Assembly (NCBI RefSeq): GCF_018687635.1
Contig: NZ_CP061300.1
Coordinates: 186,001 to 250,000 of the forward strand
Length of the DNA: 64,000 bases
DNA from: Polynucleobacter sp. MWH-Braz-FAM2G
Lineage (GTDB): Bacteria > Pseudomonadota > Gammaproteobacteria > Burkholderiales > Burkholderiaceae
Reading direction: 5' to 3'
How positions within the stretch are numbered: the first letter of the stretch is position 1; every line of letters begins with the position of its first letter. The notes below the pieces were generated by a model, which was given only the letters and a program-made list of their open reading frames with translations, searched no databases and was not told where the DNA came from. A program made the translations under genes and the position numbers. Below are positions 25,103 to 34,981 of this stretch, piece after piece.

Positions 25103-26620
25103 TTAGGGGTAAAGGACGCGAACACGATAGCCTGCGGTGTTTTGCGTTAACGAAATCGGTAATTCCACTTGAATGATTTCTCCAGATGGAATTCCTTTTT
25201 TTAAAAAATCTGGGTGTGACTCTTGCCACGAAGTAGGTAACCATTCTGCTGGGGTGTATTGCAATGATTTGATCTCATTTTCCTCTGCATCAGTCAGAGT
25301 GATTTCTAAATTCGGGGCCAATACTGCAATAGCAAGTCGATTTTGTATATCTACTTGCAGCATAGATGGATTTACAGCGCTTTTAAGACCCTCTCTGGCG
25401 TTTTCTTGCGAAAGTGTGGCAGAAGTAATTTTCCATGCAGAAAAATCGCTCACCGTGCGATCTAGGCATCCCAATGCACTACAGAGTTTTGTATCAATGC
25501 GTTGCAAGACTGAAAACAAAGTAACTGAAATTGAATTTGAAGTGCCATCGACACGAGGCGCTAAGGCAGGAAGCAAGGTATTTCTAGAGAGATGCTCACC
25601 AAAAACCAGCAACAGTAAAAATAAACTAACGAGTAAAGCTAACTTGAGACTTTTTTTTTGAGCCGGTGCATCAAAAGAGGTTTTTTGGTCAGCATTTAAT
25701 GTGCCATGTAGACACACCCAACCTTCACTCTCTTTCCACACAGTGAGTTTTAGCCATTGACTATAAGTAGCAATCACTTCTTCAGCTTGGCGAGCAAGCA
25801 CGCCAGATAGAACAATTTGTCCGCCAGGACGCATTTTGTTTACCAGTGCTGGCGCTAATACTTGCAGTGGATTGGCCAAAATATTAGCCATGACAATATC
25901 GTATTTAGTCTCCGCGGCAAGTTCAGGAGCCCCTTCGTTTGGCAGTACGAAGTTGATGATGGTTTGATTGATTTCAGCATTGCTACGGGCGGCGACCATC
26001 GCCTGAGGATCAATATCCGTACCTACTACTGGATTGCAGCCCAACTTAGCAGCGGCAATAGCCAAAATACCAGAGCCACATCCATAGTCTAGAAGACTTT
26101 GATTTTTTAATTTGGAATGTTCTTCTAACCATAAAAGACATAAGTGTGTGGTCGGATGGCTACCCGTACCAAATGCCAAACCCGGATCAACAGCGAGACA
26201 AATTGCATCCGGATCAGTGGGAGCATCGTGCCAAGAAGGCACTACCCAAATACGCTTTCCAATCTGAATGGGCGCAAATTGACTTTGAGTTAGCCTGACC
26301 CAATCTTGCTCTTCAACGATTTTTTCTTGAGGTGGGGATAAATTAAAACCAGCCTCTTTGAGTGAGTTCAGGAGTTCAGCAATAAATTCTGCGCTATCAG
26401 AGGAGTCAATTTCGGGATTGAAGAGGGCTGTAACAGCGGAGCGATCCCACGCTTGTACTTCCGGTGAGAGTCCAGGCTCTCCATAAAGTGGATTTTCGTC
26501 GTAACCGCCTGCTGCGTCATCTTCAACGGTGACGGAGAGGGCGCCTAACTCTAAAAGAGCATCACCAAGAGGTTCTGCGGTTTCAGCAGCTACCGTGAAA
26601 ACAAGTTCACGATAAGACAT
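25103..26620 (-). CDS. prmA: Ribosomal protein L11 methyltransferase fused to a DUF3426 membrane domain
   Basis: A continuous 505-residue reading frame with two parts. Residues 1-309 are PrmA: CLAVDPGLAFGTGSHPTTHL (141-160), the SAM-binding LLDYGCGSGILAIAAA (176-191) and the MANILANPL catalytic loop (244-252). Residues 325-341 form one TM helix, and about 345-505 match the DUF3426 C-terminal domain, with VQNRLAIAVLAPNLEITLTD-like beta strands. In many Burkholderiales a separate zinc-ribbon DUF3426 gene follows prmA; here the zinc ribbon is gone and the rest is joined. PrmA trimethylates L11. accC lies just upstream, 16 bases away. Confidence 0.88.
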   Translation of the reverse strand: MSYRELVFTVAAETAEPLGDALLELGALSVTVEDDAAGGYDENPLYGEPGLSPEVQAWDRSAVTALFNPEIDSSDSAEFIAELLNSLKEAGFNLSPPQEKIVEEQDWVRLTQSQFAPIQIGKRIWVVPSWHDAPTDPDAICLAVDPGLAFGTGSHPTTHLCLLWLEEHSKLKNQSLLDYGCGSGILAIAAAKLGCNPVVGTDIDPQAMVAARSNAEINQTIINFVLPNEGAPELAAETKYDIVMANILANPLQVLAPALVNKMRPGGQIVLSGVLARQAEEVIATYSQWLKLTVWKESEGWVCLHGTLNADQKTSFDAPAQKKSLKLALLVSLFLLLLVFGEHLSRNTLLPALAPRVDGTSNSISVTLFSVLQRIDTKLCSALGCLDRTVSDFSAWKITSATLSQENAREGLKSAVNPSMLQVDIQNRLAIAVLAPNLEITLTDAEENEIKSLQYTPAEWLPTSWQESHPDFLKKGIPSGEIIQVELPISLTQNTAGYRVRVLYP

Positions 26621-26636
26621 GAAGTACTCGCATCAA

Positions 26637-28001
26637 TTAAGGTTTGCCGCGACTAGCAGCTTGTTCTTCTAGGCGATGCTCCAAATAGTGAATGCTGGTG
26701 CCACCTTCAATGAAATTGGGGTCAAGCATGAGTTCACGATGGAGTGGAACATTGGTTGTAATGCCGTCAATCACCATTTCAGAGAGGGCAATTTGCATAC
26801 GGCGAATCGCTTGCTCACGTGTATTGCCGTATGAAATTAACTTGCCAATCATGGAATCATAGTTTGATGGAACCACGTAACCGCTGTAGGCGTGGGAGTC
26901 GACACGAATGCCGGGACCACCAGGCATATGGAAAGATCCAATTTTGCCGGGGCTAGGCGTGAACTTAAATGGATCTTCAGCATTTAGACGGCACTCAATG
27001 GCATGACCGCGGAACACAATATCCTTTTGGCGATAGCTCAACTTCAGGCCAGCGGCAATTCGAATCTGCTCTTGAACAATGTCAACGCCAGTAATCATTT
27101 CAGTAACGGGATGCTCCACTTGAACACGGGTGTTCATCTCGATAAAGAAGAACTCACCGTTTTCGTAAAGAAATTCGAAGGTGCCTGCGCCGCGGTAGCC
27201 AATTTTTCTACAAGCTTCAGCACAGCGTTCGCCAATCTTTGCGATTAAGCGACGATCAATTCCTGGGGCAGGCGCTTCCTCAATCACTTTTTGATGGCGA
27301 CGTTGCATTGAGCAATCGCGCTCACCTAACCAAATAGCATTCCCATGGGTATCAGCCAAAACTTGAATTTCTACATGGCGAGGTTTCTCTAAAAACTTTT
27401 CCATATAGACCTCAGGGTTTCCAAAGGCTCTGCCCGCTTCTTCTTTGGTCATATTGACTGCATTCAGAAGGGCGGCTTCGGTATGTACAACACGCATACC
27501 GCGTCCACCACCACCACCGGCTGCCTTAATAATGACTGGGTAACCTACTTTTTTTGCAGTAGCAATGATTTCTTTGGGATCATCTGAAAGAGCGCCTTCT
27601 GATCCAGGTACGCATGGCACTCCTGCTTTAATCATGGCCCTTTTTGCGGAAACCTTATCACCCATCAAGCGAATAGATGCTGCAGTGGGTCCAATAAACG
27701 CAAAGCCAGATTTTTCGACACGCTCTGCAAAGTCTGCGTTTTCAGAGAGAAAGCCATAGCCAGGATGAATTGCTTCTGCGTCAGTTACTTCGGCCGCAGA
27801 AATAATCGCTGGCATATTGAGATAACTCAGTGGCGATGGCGCTGGTCCAATACAGACGGCTTCATCAGCAAGCTTTACATACTTGGCTTCTTTGTCTGCG
27901 GTTGAGTAGACCACCACAGTTTTAATTCCCAACTCGCGACATGCGCGTTGGATGCGGAGAGCAATTTCTCCCCGATTGGCAATCAGAATCTTATCGAACA
28001 T
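26637..28001 (-). CDS. accC: Acetyl-CoA carboxylase, biotin carboxylase subunit
   Basis: A 454-residue ATP-grasp enzyme that carboxylates biotin on AccB, the first committed step of fatty acid synthesis. It starts [23 protein letters not shown]-binding [11 protein letters not shown] (about 163-173), [14 protein letters not shown], and the catalytic [16 protein letters not shown] (about 285-300) are present. It follows accB after 67 bases in the usual aroQ-accB-accC order. Confidence 0.97.
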   Translation of the reverse strand: MFDKILIANRGEIALRIQRACRELGIKTVVVYSTADKEAKYVKLADEAVCIGPAPSPLSYLNMPAIISAAEVTDAEAIHPGYGFLSENADFAERVEKSGFAFIGPTAASIRLMGDKVSAKRAMIKAGVPCVPGSEGALSDDPKEIIATAKKVGYPVIIKAAGGGGGRGMRVVHTEAALLNAVNMTKEEAGRAFGNPEVYMEKFLEKPRHVEIQVLADTHGNAIWLGERDCSMQRRHQKVIEEAPAPGIDRRLIAKIGERCAEACRKIGYRGAGTFEFLYENGEFFFIEMNTRVQVEHPVTEMITGVDIVQEQIRIAAGLKLSYRQKDIVFRGHAIECRLNAEDPFKFTPSPGKIGSFHMPGGPGIRVDSHAYSGYVVPSNYDSMIGKLISYGNTREQAIRRMQIALSEMVIDGITTNVPLHRELMLDPNFIEGGTSIHYLEHRLEEQAASRGKP

Positions 28002-28068
28002 GTCGGCTCTGAGTTAAGTGTTAATGGTGAAATGAATAGATCTAGTGACAATCAACAATTCTGACCGA

Positions 28069-28539
28069 CTAAGCGATCACAAAAAGCGGTTGATCAAACT
28101 CAACGCCCTGGCCGTTTTCACAGAGAATCTCTTTAACAACGCCCGCTTTCTCTGATTCGATTTCATTGAGTAGCTTCATTGCCTCAATAATGCAAAGCGT
28201 TTGACCCACTTTGACAGTATCGCCAATATTGACGAAGTTCGGCGATTCTGGGTTGGGCGCGCGATAGAAGGTTCCCACCATTGGAGAACGAGCAACAAAA
28301 CCAGTTTCAACAGCTGGTGCTTCAGGAGCTGGCGCTGCAACAACCGATGGAGCACTAGCTACAGGTGCGGCCTGAATGGTTGGTGCTGGCGCTGGGTTGG
28401 TGTACACCACTTGGCCAGATTGGGCTGGAGATCCTGAATTGACAATACGAACACGATCTTCACCTTCATTTACTTCCAGCTCTGAAATCCCAGATTCAGA
28501 GACTAAATCGATCAAGGTTTTTAGTTTTCTCAGATCCAT
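28069..28539 (-). CDS. accB: Acetyl-CoA carboxylase biotin carboxyl carrier protein
   Basis: A 156-residue carrier. The N-terminal part (1-30) is the domain that meets AccC, then an Ala/Pro-rich flexible linker (about 38-80) and the biotinyl domain with the lysine in [11 protein letters not shown] (about 119-129). The thumb region is present in [18 protein letters not shown]. It is 36 bases downstream of aroQ. Confidence 0.97.
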   Translation of the reverse strand: MDLRKLKTLIDLVSESGISELEVNEGEDRVRIVNSGSPAQSGQVVYTNPAPAPTIQAAPVASAPSVVAAPAPEAPAVETGFVARSPMVGTFYRAPNPESPNFVNIGDTVKVGQTLCIIEAMKLLNEIESEKAGVVKEILCENGQGVEFDQPLFVIA

Positions 28540-28575
28540 ACGGGTGCTTCCTCTCTTGTGATTCTTTTATTGGGG

Positions 28576-29025
28576 TTATTTCTGTAAACGAGTAATGGCC
28601 GCTTGAAGAGCTAATTCGTAACCAATTGCTCCAAGCCCACAAATCACCCCAGTTGCTATATCAGATAGATAGGAGTGTTTGCGGAATTCTTCGCGCTGAT
28701 GAATATTGGATAAGTGAACTTCGGTAAAAGGAATAGCCACTCCAGCCAGCACGTCACGCAATGCGACGCTAGTATGGGTAAATGCGCCAGGATTGATGAT
28801 GATGAAATCAACCCCGTCTTGTTTTGCCTTTTGAATGCGATCAATTAGCTCGCCTTCATGATTGCTCTGAAAAGTGCTGAGATCTACAGACTTAGCATTG
28901 GCCAGTTCACCAAGCTTCTGATGAATGTCCTCAAGGGTTGTTTTGCCGTAAACCTCAGGTTCACGGATTCCTAATAGATTTAGGTTTGGGCCTTGAACTA
29001 CGAGAATTGATGCTTTTTTCGACAT
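28576..29025 (-). CDS. aroQ: 3-dehydroquinate dehydratase, type II
   Basis: A 149-residue dodecameric type II dehydroquinase of the shikimate pathway. [15 protein letters not shown] (15-29) has the catalytic Arg/Tyr loop, [12 protein letters not shown] carries the substrate loop, [16 protein letters not shown] the Asn, and [14 protein letters not shown] the catalytic His. It begins the aroQ-accB-accC-prmA set. aroE, acting next in the pathway, is at 35 kb. Confidence 0.96.
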   Translation of the reverse strand: MSKKASILVVQGPNLNLLGIREPEVYGKTTLEDIHQKLGELANAKSVDLSTFQSNHEGELIDRIQKAKQDGVDFIIINPGAFTHTSVALRDVLAGVAIPFTEVHLSNIHQREEFRKHSYLSDIATGVICGLGAIGYELALQAAITRLQK

Positions 29026-29116
29026 AGATCTCTGTTTTTAGATGCAGTTAGGCGTTAATTGATTGCATGGGCTTAAAGCCCTGTGTGCAACCTCATGCTT
29101 GATTGCTGATGAGGGG

Positions 29117-29122
29117 AGTATA
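29117..29122 (-). promoter_or_regulatory. Candidate -10 element upstream of aroQ-accBC
   Basis: On the minus strand TATACT lies about 92 bases ahead of aroQ inside a 249-base AT-rich gap (29026-29274). No good -35 hexamer is at the usual distance, so this is weak. Apart from this and a GGGCTT/AAGCCC-type palindrome near 29070, I see nothing in the gap. Confidence 0.28.
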
Positions 29123-29274
29123 CCTTTATATAACTGTAATAAGGCTAAAAAATTTCTCAAAAAATATGAATTTTCACAACTTTTAGACGAAGATATTGAG
29201 AAATGTGCTCTTATTTGCTTAATATTTAGGCGAAAAATGAAGTGATAGAAAATATTAAAGAACTCTAATATTTC

Positions 29275-29802
29275 TTATAATGCAGATTTTATAGCGCTTC
29301 TTACGTCTTCTTCGTTTATCTTCCCTAATTTGCTATAAGTAGATTTCCCTTTGGCATTAATAATGATTGTGTAGGGGAGTGCGCCCTGGGAATTCCCCAT
29401 TTGTTTGGAGAGGTTGCTTCCTTCAAGGCCGCCAATGACGATTGGGTATGAGACAGGGGTTTTTGAAAGAAATTCACGAATATTAGATGATGAATCAATG
29501 CCGATGCCTACAAATAAGACATTTTGTTGTAAAAACTCTTTTTGAAGCTTGTCTAAGGAAGGCATTTCCTCAACGCAGGGCGGGCACCAAGACGCCCAAA
29601 AGTTCACAACAAGAACTTTTCCTTGCCAATTTTGCGTTTCGACTGTTTTTCCGTCAGGTGATTGCCAGTTGTTAGCAAAAAAAGCTTTTATGGAGGGTTC
29701 ACTTGCCAGCCCAGTTTTCGTAATCCATTGCGAGGTGAGGACGCCTCCAAGGAGTGCTAAAAAACTGATTGCGACGATGATGATCCATTGTCTACGGTTC
29801 AT
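29275..29802 (-). CDS. TlpA/ResA-family thiol-disulfide oxidoreductase
   Basis: A 175-residue thioredoxin-fold protein with an N-terminal membrane anchor or signal (WIIIVAISFLALLGGVL). The redox motif is WASWCPPCVEEMP near residue 75, with the cis-Pro in GALPYTIII. It acts in the periplasm, probably as a reductant (cytochrome c maturation or protein repair). I chose ATG 29802 because GGAG lies 7-8 bases ahead; upstream start codons would run into the mpl region. It is divergent from mpl, with only 26 bases between the start codons. Confidence 0.87.
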   Translation of the reverse strand: MNRRQWIIIVAISFLALLGGVLTSQWITKTGLASEPSIKAFFANNWQSPDGKTVETQNWQGKVLVVNFWASWCPPCVEEMPSLDKLQKEFLQQNVLFVGIGIDSSSNIREFLSKTPVSYPIVIGGLEGSNLSKQMGNSQGALPYTIIINAKGKSTYSKLGKINEEDVRSAIKSAL

Positions 29803-29828
29803 TACAACTCCTTCGCTAAAATTCACTA

Positions 29829-31229
29829 ATGCATATACATATCTTGGGCATTTGCGGTACTTTCATGGGCGGTATTGCCGCAATCGCTCGGCAGGCTGGA
29901 CACCGCGTTACTGGTTGTGATGCCAACGTGTATCCACCAATGAGTATTCAACTTGAAGCTCAAGGCATCGATCTCATTGAGGGATTTACCCCTGATCAAT
30001 TATCTCAGTTTGAGACCATGCCCGATTTATTCGTGATTGGTAATGTGGTTTCTCGCGGAAATCCCTTGATGGAGGCTATCCTGAATCAAGGGTTGCCATA
30101 TATCTCTGGGCCGCAATGGCTTGGCGAACAAGTTTTGTATGGAAGACATGTTTTGGCAGTGGCTGGCACACACGGTAAGACAACCACTTCAGCCATGTTG
30201 GCTTGGATTTTGGAGTTCAATGGCTATAAGCCAGGTTATCTGATTGGAGGTGTGCCTCTGAATTTCACGGTGTCTGCACGCTTGGGTGAGAGTAAATATT
30301 TTGTGATCGAGGCTGATGAATATGACACGGCTTTTTTTGATAAGCGCAGTAAATTTGTTCACTACCGCCCACGCACGGCTTTATTAAATAACCTAGAGTT
30401 TGATCACGCTGACATTTTTGCGGATCTTGCGGCAATCGAAACCCAGTTTCATCATTTAGTGCGGACAGTCCCCGGTGACGGTTTGTTAGTAGTGAATGGA
30501 GAAGAGCCTGCTTTGGTGAGTGTTATCACACGTGGCGCGTGGGCACCTGTAGAGCGTTTCGGTCAAGCGCTTACAAACGATTGGTCTTTGGTTTCTCAAG
30601 AGGCCGATGGTTTTATTGTTCGCAAATTAGGCGAGGATGTGGCAACAGTGAAGTGGGCACCAGATTCAGGCGTGATGGGTCGACACAATCAACTAAATGC
30701 CTTAGCAGCGATTGCCTCAGCCAATCACATTGGTATTTCACCTGCTGATTCAGCACGTGCACTTGCAGAATTTAAGAATGTGAAGCGTCGCTTAGAGACA
30801 ATCGGTGTTGCAAACGACATTACGGTATACGATGATTTTGCGCATCACCCAACTGCAATCACCACTACAGTCGATGGATTGCGTCGTCGAGTTGGTAACG
30901 CCCGAATCCTGGCAGTATTAGAGCCGCGTTCTAATACGATGAAGCTCGGCGTCATGAAAGCTCAACTTCCAAGTAGCCTTGAGGCTGCCGACAAGGTGTT
31001 TGCCTATGGAGCGAGTTCTGGTAAAGAATCATTGGGTTGGGATTTGTCTGAAGTCTTAACTCCACTTAACCAAGAAGAGCAATCTAGAGCGCGTGCTTAC
31101 GATGATCTTGATGCTTTGGTTAAGGCGGTATTGAAAGAAGCAAAGCCAGGCGATCACATTCTGGTAATGAGTAATGGCGGGTTTGGTGGTGTGCATCAAA
31201 AAATATTAAATGCTATTTCGGCGCAGTAA
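29829..31229 (+). CDS. mpl: UDP-N-acetylmuramate:L-alanyl-gamma-D-glutamyl-meso-diaminopimelate ligase
   Basis: A 466-residue Mur ligase of murein recycling that joins a recovered tripeptide to UDP-MurNAc. It starts MHIHILGICGTFMGGIAAIA, as Mpl does. The ATP loop is AGTHGKTTTSAMLAW (about 115-129), followed by FVIEADEYDTAFFDKRSKF and DDFAHHPTAI, signatures of Mpl rather than MurC. It fits functionally with the AmpD-domain protein at 18 kb, which supplies recycled peptide. Confidence 0.95.
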   Translation: MHIHILGICGTFMGGIAAIARQAGHRVTGCDANVYPPMSIQLEAQGIDLIEGFTPDQLSQFETMPDLFVIGNVVSRGNPLMEAILNQGLPYISGPQWLGEQVLYGRHVLAVAGTHGKTTTSAMLAWILEFNGYKPGYLIGGVPLNFTVSARLGESKYFVIEADEYDTAFFDKRSKFVHYRPRTALLNNLEFDHADIFADLAAIETQFHHLVRTVPGDGLLVVNGEEPALVSVITRGAWAPVERFGQALTNDWSLVSQEADGFIVRKLGEDVATVKWAPDSGVMGRHNQLNALAAIASANHIGISPADSARALAEFKNVKRRLETIGVANDITVYDDFAHHPTAITTTVDGLRRRVGNARILAVLEPRSNTMKLGVMKAQLPSSLEAADKVFAYGASSGKESLGWDLSEVLTPLNQEEQSRARAYDDLDALVKAVLKEAKPGDHILVMSNGGFGGVHQKILNAISAQ

Positions 31230-31273
31230 AAATAACAAAGTTATCAAAGAAAAAATAGATTAAGAAAGCAAAA

Positions 31274-32008
31274 ATGGGCGATAGATTAAAAGATAAAGTA
31301 GCTATCATTACTGGTGCGGCTAAAGGTATTGGTTTTGCTACTGCCCAGCGTTTTGCACAAGAGGGTGCAATAGTCATCATTACCGATATTAATCAGGAAT
31401 CGGTCAATGGGGCAGCTGCGCAGATGCCTAATGCGGAAGGCTACGCCATGAATGTCACAGATCGCGCGAGTATTCAGGCGGTGATAGATCAGGTAATGCA
31501 AAAACATGGGCGCATTGATATCTTGATTAATAACGCTGGTATTACTCAAGATGCGCGCTTGATTAAGATGACTGAAGCGCAATTTGATACGGTAATTGAT
31601 GTGAATTTAAAAGGCGTCTTCAATTGCACGCAGTTGGTTGTTCCGCATATGCTTGAAGCGGGTTCTGGTGCAGTTGTTAACGCATCTAGTGTTGTAGGTA
31701 TCTATGGCAATTTTGGCCAAACCAATTACTCTGCAACAAAATTTGGTGTTATTGGATTTACAAAAACATGGGCGCGAGAGTTAGGGCCTAAAGGTATTCG
31801 TGTAAATGCAGTCTGCCCTGGGTTCATCGCTACCGAAATGGTGAAAGCGATGCCAGAAAATATCTTGCAAGATATTGAGAGACGTAGTTGGCTTGGGCGT
31901 TTGGGTACTCCAGCAGAAATGGCTAATGTGTATTTATTTTTAGCTAGCGATGAAGCAAGTTATGTGAATGGGGTTGCATTAGAGGCCAGCGGCGGGATCT
32001 CGCTTTAA
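31274..32008 (+). CDS. fabG: Short-chain dehydrogenase, 3-oxoacyl-ACP reductase-like
   Basis: A 244-residue classical SDR. The cofactor loop is [10 protein letters not shown] (about 14-23), NNAG is near 87, the catalytic Ser is in VNASSVVG, and Tyr/Lys are in YSATK. FabG-type C-terminus ([20 protein letters not shown]) is present. Because no other fab genes are adjacent, it may be a FabG paralogue or a PhaB-like acetoacetyl-CoA reductase. The RNB ribonuclease follows 2 bases after the stop. Confidence 0.85.
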   Translation: MGDRLKDKVAIITGAAKGIGFATAQRFAQEGAIVIITDINQESVNGAAAQMPNAEGYAMNVTDRASIQAVIDQVMQKHGRIDILINNAGITQDARLIKMTEAQFDTVIDVNLKGVFNCTQLVVPHMLEAGSGAVVNASSVVGIYGNFGQTNYSATKFGVIGFTKTWARELGPKGIRVNAVCPGFIATEMVKAMPENILQDIERRSWLGRLGTPAEMANVYLFLASDEASYVNGVALEASGGISL

Positions 32009-32010
32009 GC

Positions 32011-34053
32011 ATGAATCTTGTATATGAAGAAGGTGGGGAAATCAAGATTGCCTCCGTACAGTCTGCATCCGGCGCAGGAGATGCTGAGACTTGGCAAGCC
32101 ACAAGTCTTTCTGGGAAAAAGATCAAATTAAAAGCTAAAGAGGTATGGTTACGTTTTGAAAAGCCAGACGCTCAAGTGGCTATGGATGAAGCTGGTGCAC
32201 TGACAGAAGAGATTGATTTGCAGTTTCTTTGGGATTGCGCGCCAGACGAAGAGTTTGGTTTGGTTGATGTGGCACATGAGTATTTTGGTTCACAGGCTAG
32301 CGTTGCCCAAAAGCTTGCCTTGGCGATTGCTCTACAAGGTGCCCCAGTATTTTTCCGCCGCAAAGGGCGCGGTCGTTTTCAGCGGGCCCCACTTGAGCAG
32401 TTACAGGCAGGTTTAGCAGCGTTGGAAAGAAAGCAAAAAGAGCTGGAGCAACAATCAATTTGGCAACGGGAGTTAGTGGGCGGCATTTTTCCGGAAACAC
32501 TGAAATCCTCAGCTAAGCAATTACTATTCTCCCCAGATAAAAATACTTCCGCTTACAAAGCCCTGATTGCTGCTTGTAACGAGACAGGTGAATCCCCTGC
32601 TCAGCTCATGATTCGATGTGGGGCAATTGACTCTCCATTGGCTTATCACCAAGGACTATTTCTTAAAGCGCATTTTCCAAATGGAGCGACTCACGAGCCT
32701 AGTATTGCTATCGAGCAAGATGTTTATGACGCTGCGATCGCCGAGCTGCCACTCGCTCAGGTGCAAGCCTTCTCAATCGATGATTCTGGAACTACTGAAA
32801 TTGATGACGCTTTATCAGTTACAGAATTACCCGAGGGTGGTTATCGAGTGGGTATTCATATCGCTGCACCAGGATTGGCAATCTCTAAAGATGATCCACT
32901 AGATCAAGTTGCGCGCAATCGTATGTCCACAGTGTATTTTCCTGGCGACAAAATTACGATGCTGCCAGATTCGGTGATTGAACAATTTTCATTGGATGAA
33001 GGTATGCCAAGGCCTGCCTTATCAATTTATGTAGATCTTGATGAGCAGGGCTTGGTGAATCGAGATAGTTTGCAGATGCGTGCTGAATTGGTCCCGATGG
33101 CGGCTAATCTCCGCTTGGAGGATATAGAGCATCTCGTTAGCGAGGAAAGCTTATTAGACGAGGCCGCTAGTTATCCATATCGCAAAGAGTTGGCAATTTT
33201 GTGGCGGGCTGCTAAACATCTTCATGCTGGACGCCAAGAAAAGCGGGTAGCAAGCGGTCTCCGCGCTGAGCAATTGGGTTTGATTGATCCCAATACTTTA
33301 GCTAGAGACTTTCATTTTCAGATTCAAGAAATTGATGGAGTGCAGCGAGTTGATATTGTGCCGCGTCAACGCGGATCTATTTTGGACACTATCGTCGCAG
33401 AATGGATGATTTTCTGTAATAGCGTTTCGGGACAACTGCTAGCAGATCACGGCCTACCAGGATTATTCAGAACTCAGAAGGGTTGGGGTCCGCAGCGTAC
33501 TCGTATGCAAACCACCCCAGGCCCCCATGAAGGTCTAGGTATAGATTATTACGCGTGGTGCACTTCCCCTTTACGTCGATATTCCGATTTAGTGAATCAA
33601 TGGCAATTAATTGCGCTTGCTAAGCATGGGGTAACCGCCAAAATGGTTGCCCCTTTTCCGCCGCGCGATGCAACGCTAATGGGAATTGCGGCCGACTTTG
33701 AATCGTGCTATCAAGCGTATGGTGAATTCCAAGACCGCTTAGAAAAATATTGGTGTTTGCGCTGGATGATGCAAGACGGCGAATCCAAGACTGTTCATGT
33801 ACGCCATTTAAAGGATGGTATGTCTCGAGTGGAGTTAGTGCCTTTGCACCTGCCCATTCCTGAACTTGCCAGCCACCCGCGCTTGACACGGGCAGAAGTC
33901 GTGATTACAGAGATTGATTTATTGCAACTGAGTGCAGGAGTTCGAGTGCTCGAAATAGAAGCAAAATCAGAGACTGCCAAAGAGATTCCGATCGACACCG
34001 TTACAGAAGTAGAGTCAGAAAATAACCCAGAAGAAGATGCTAGCCCAAATTAA
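32011..34053 (+). CDS. RNB-domain exoribonuclease (RNase II/R family)
   Basis: A 680-residue protein. The catalytic RNB core begins with FSIDDSGTTEIDDALSV (near 250), holding the metal aspartates, and includes HIAAPG and the YAWCTSPLRRYSDLVNQWQL stretch typical of RNase II/R near 515. The N-terminal part lacks a clear cold-shock domain, and there is no Lys-rich C-terminal tail of RNase R. The C-terminal end is acidic. It is likely a 3'-5' exoribonuclease; the exact type is not certain. The TonB-like gene starts inside its last 17 bases. Confidence 0.88.
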   Translation: MNLVYEEGGEIKIASVQSASGAGDAETWQATSLSGKKIKLKAKEVWLRFEKPDAQVAMDEAGALTEEIDLQFLWDCAPDEEFGLVDVAHEYFGSQASVAQKLALAIALQGAPVFFRRKGRGRFQRAPLEQLQAGLAALERKQKELEQQSIWQRELVGGIFPETLKSSAKQLLFSPDKNTSAYKALIAACNETGESPAQLMIRCGAIDSPLAYHQGLFLKAHFPNGATHEPSIAIEQDVYDAAIAELPLAQVQAFSIDDSGTTEIDDALSVTELPEGGYRVGIHIAAPGLAISKDDPLDQVARNRMSTVYFPGDKITMLPDSVIEQFSLDEGMPRPALSIYVDLDEQGLVNRDSLQMRAELVPMAANLRLEDIEHLVSEESLLDEAASYPYRKELAILWRAAKHLHAGRQEKRVASGLRAEQLGLIDPNTLARDFHFQIQEIDGVQRVDIVPRQRGSILDTIVAEWMIFCNSVSGQLLADHGLPGLFRTQKGWGPQRTRMQTTPGPHEGLGIDYYAWCTSPLRRYSDLVNQWQLIALAKHGVTAKMVAPFPPRDATLMGIAADFESCYQAYGEFQDRLEKYWCLRWMMQDGESKTVHVRHLKDGMSRVELVPLHLPIPELASHPRLTRAEVVITEIDLLQLSAGVRVLEIEAKSETAKEIPIDTVTEVESENNPEEDASPN

Positions 34054-34924
34054 ATCGTTTGAGTTTTCATTTCCTCAGAAGCTGAGCGGGGTCTTGCAAT
34101 TCATTCGGCATACTTGGAATCGCTATCCATTTCGCTTTGCGTTGTGCGTATCTATTCTGATACATATTGTCTTTTTATCTATTCGTTGGGGTGTTGGAGA
34201 AATTCAGAGTCGCAGACTTAACACTCCACTGAGCGTAGTTTTGGTAAATGCCAGCAATAAAACACCTCCTCAGAAATCAAGCAAATTGGCGCAAGCTGAT
34301 TTGCAGGGGGGTGGCAAAACAGAAAGCCAGAATGCTACTGCAATTCATCGTGCCAGATTGGGCGCAGAGGCGCGTCTTGAGATTTTAGAAAAGCAACAAA
34401 AGCAAATGCTGGCCAAGTTGGAGGAGCAGCGTGTTCGAGCAGGTGGCCAAAAGAGTGGCGATGAGCAAAAAATAACTCCGCAATTGAACTCTTTAGAAGC
34501 TGAACTGGCCAAACGACTCCAGACGGATAGCAGGCAGCCTAAACGTAAAGTATTAACTGGAGCCAATACAAAGGCAGTGAGTTTTGCCCATTACTACGAT
34601 GCCATGCGCCAAAAAATAGAAGCCTATGGCAGCGCATTTTTTCCAAGGGTAAATGGTCGTCCTATTTATGGAAGTTTAGTGATCGTAGTCAGTATTGATA
34701 ATCAAGGAAGAATAACCACGAATGCCCAGGGCAAGGATGGTCTTTCTATTGGGCGCAGTTCTGGCAACCCCGAGCTTGATCGGCAAGCCTTGGCCATCGT
34801 CAGGGCTTCAGCCCCATTTGGCCGTTTCCCATCAGAAATGCGCAACCAAATAGATGTTTTGGATTGGGTTTCTACCTTTGAGTTCACTAGAGATGGGGTG
34901 GACCGACTTGAGCTACGTCGTTAA
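34037..34924 (+). CDS. TonB-family energy transducer-like protein
   Basis: A 295-residue protein with one N-terminal TM segment (about 35-52, FALCVSILIHIVFLSI), then a periplasmic linker with a coiled region (ARLEILEKQQKQMLAKLEEQ, about 114-133) and a TonB C-terminal domain (GSLVIVVSIDNQGRITT to the end, with ASAPFGRFPSEM). No ExbB/ExbD genes are adjacent and no Pro-Glu/Pro-Lys spacer is seen. Similar proteins sit downstream of the RNB gene and before aroE in relatives. The start overlaps the RNB gene, so they are coupled. Confidence 0.8.
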   Translation: MLAQIKSFEFSFPQKLSGVLQFIRHTWNRYPFRFALCVSILIHIVFLSIRWGVGEIQSRRLNTPLSVVLVNASNKTPPQKSSKLAQADLQGGGKTESQNATAIHRARLGAEARLEILEKQQKQMLAKLEEQRVRAGGQKSGDEQKITPQLNSLEAELAKRLQTDSRQPKRKVLTGANTKAVSFAHYYDAMRQKIEAYGSAFFPRVNGRPIYGSLVIVVSIDNQGRITTNAQGKDGLSIGRSSGNPELDRQALAIVRASAPFGRFPSEMRNQIDVLDWVSTFEFTRDGVDRLELRR

Positions 34925-34981
34925 TGTAATTTAGAAGTCTTTACTAACTCAATTTCTAAATTCGCTTATTCTGTAGTCATC

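Noticed and set aside
29063..29245. A 60-codon open frame between aroQ and the TlpA-like gene.
   Set aside because: It has no ribosome site, low complexity and AT-rich codons, and it lies in the likely promoter region of aroQ.
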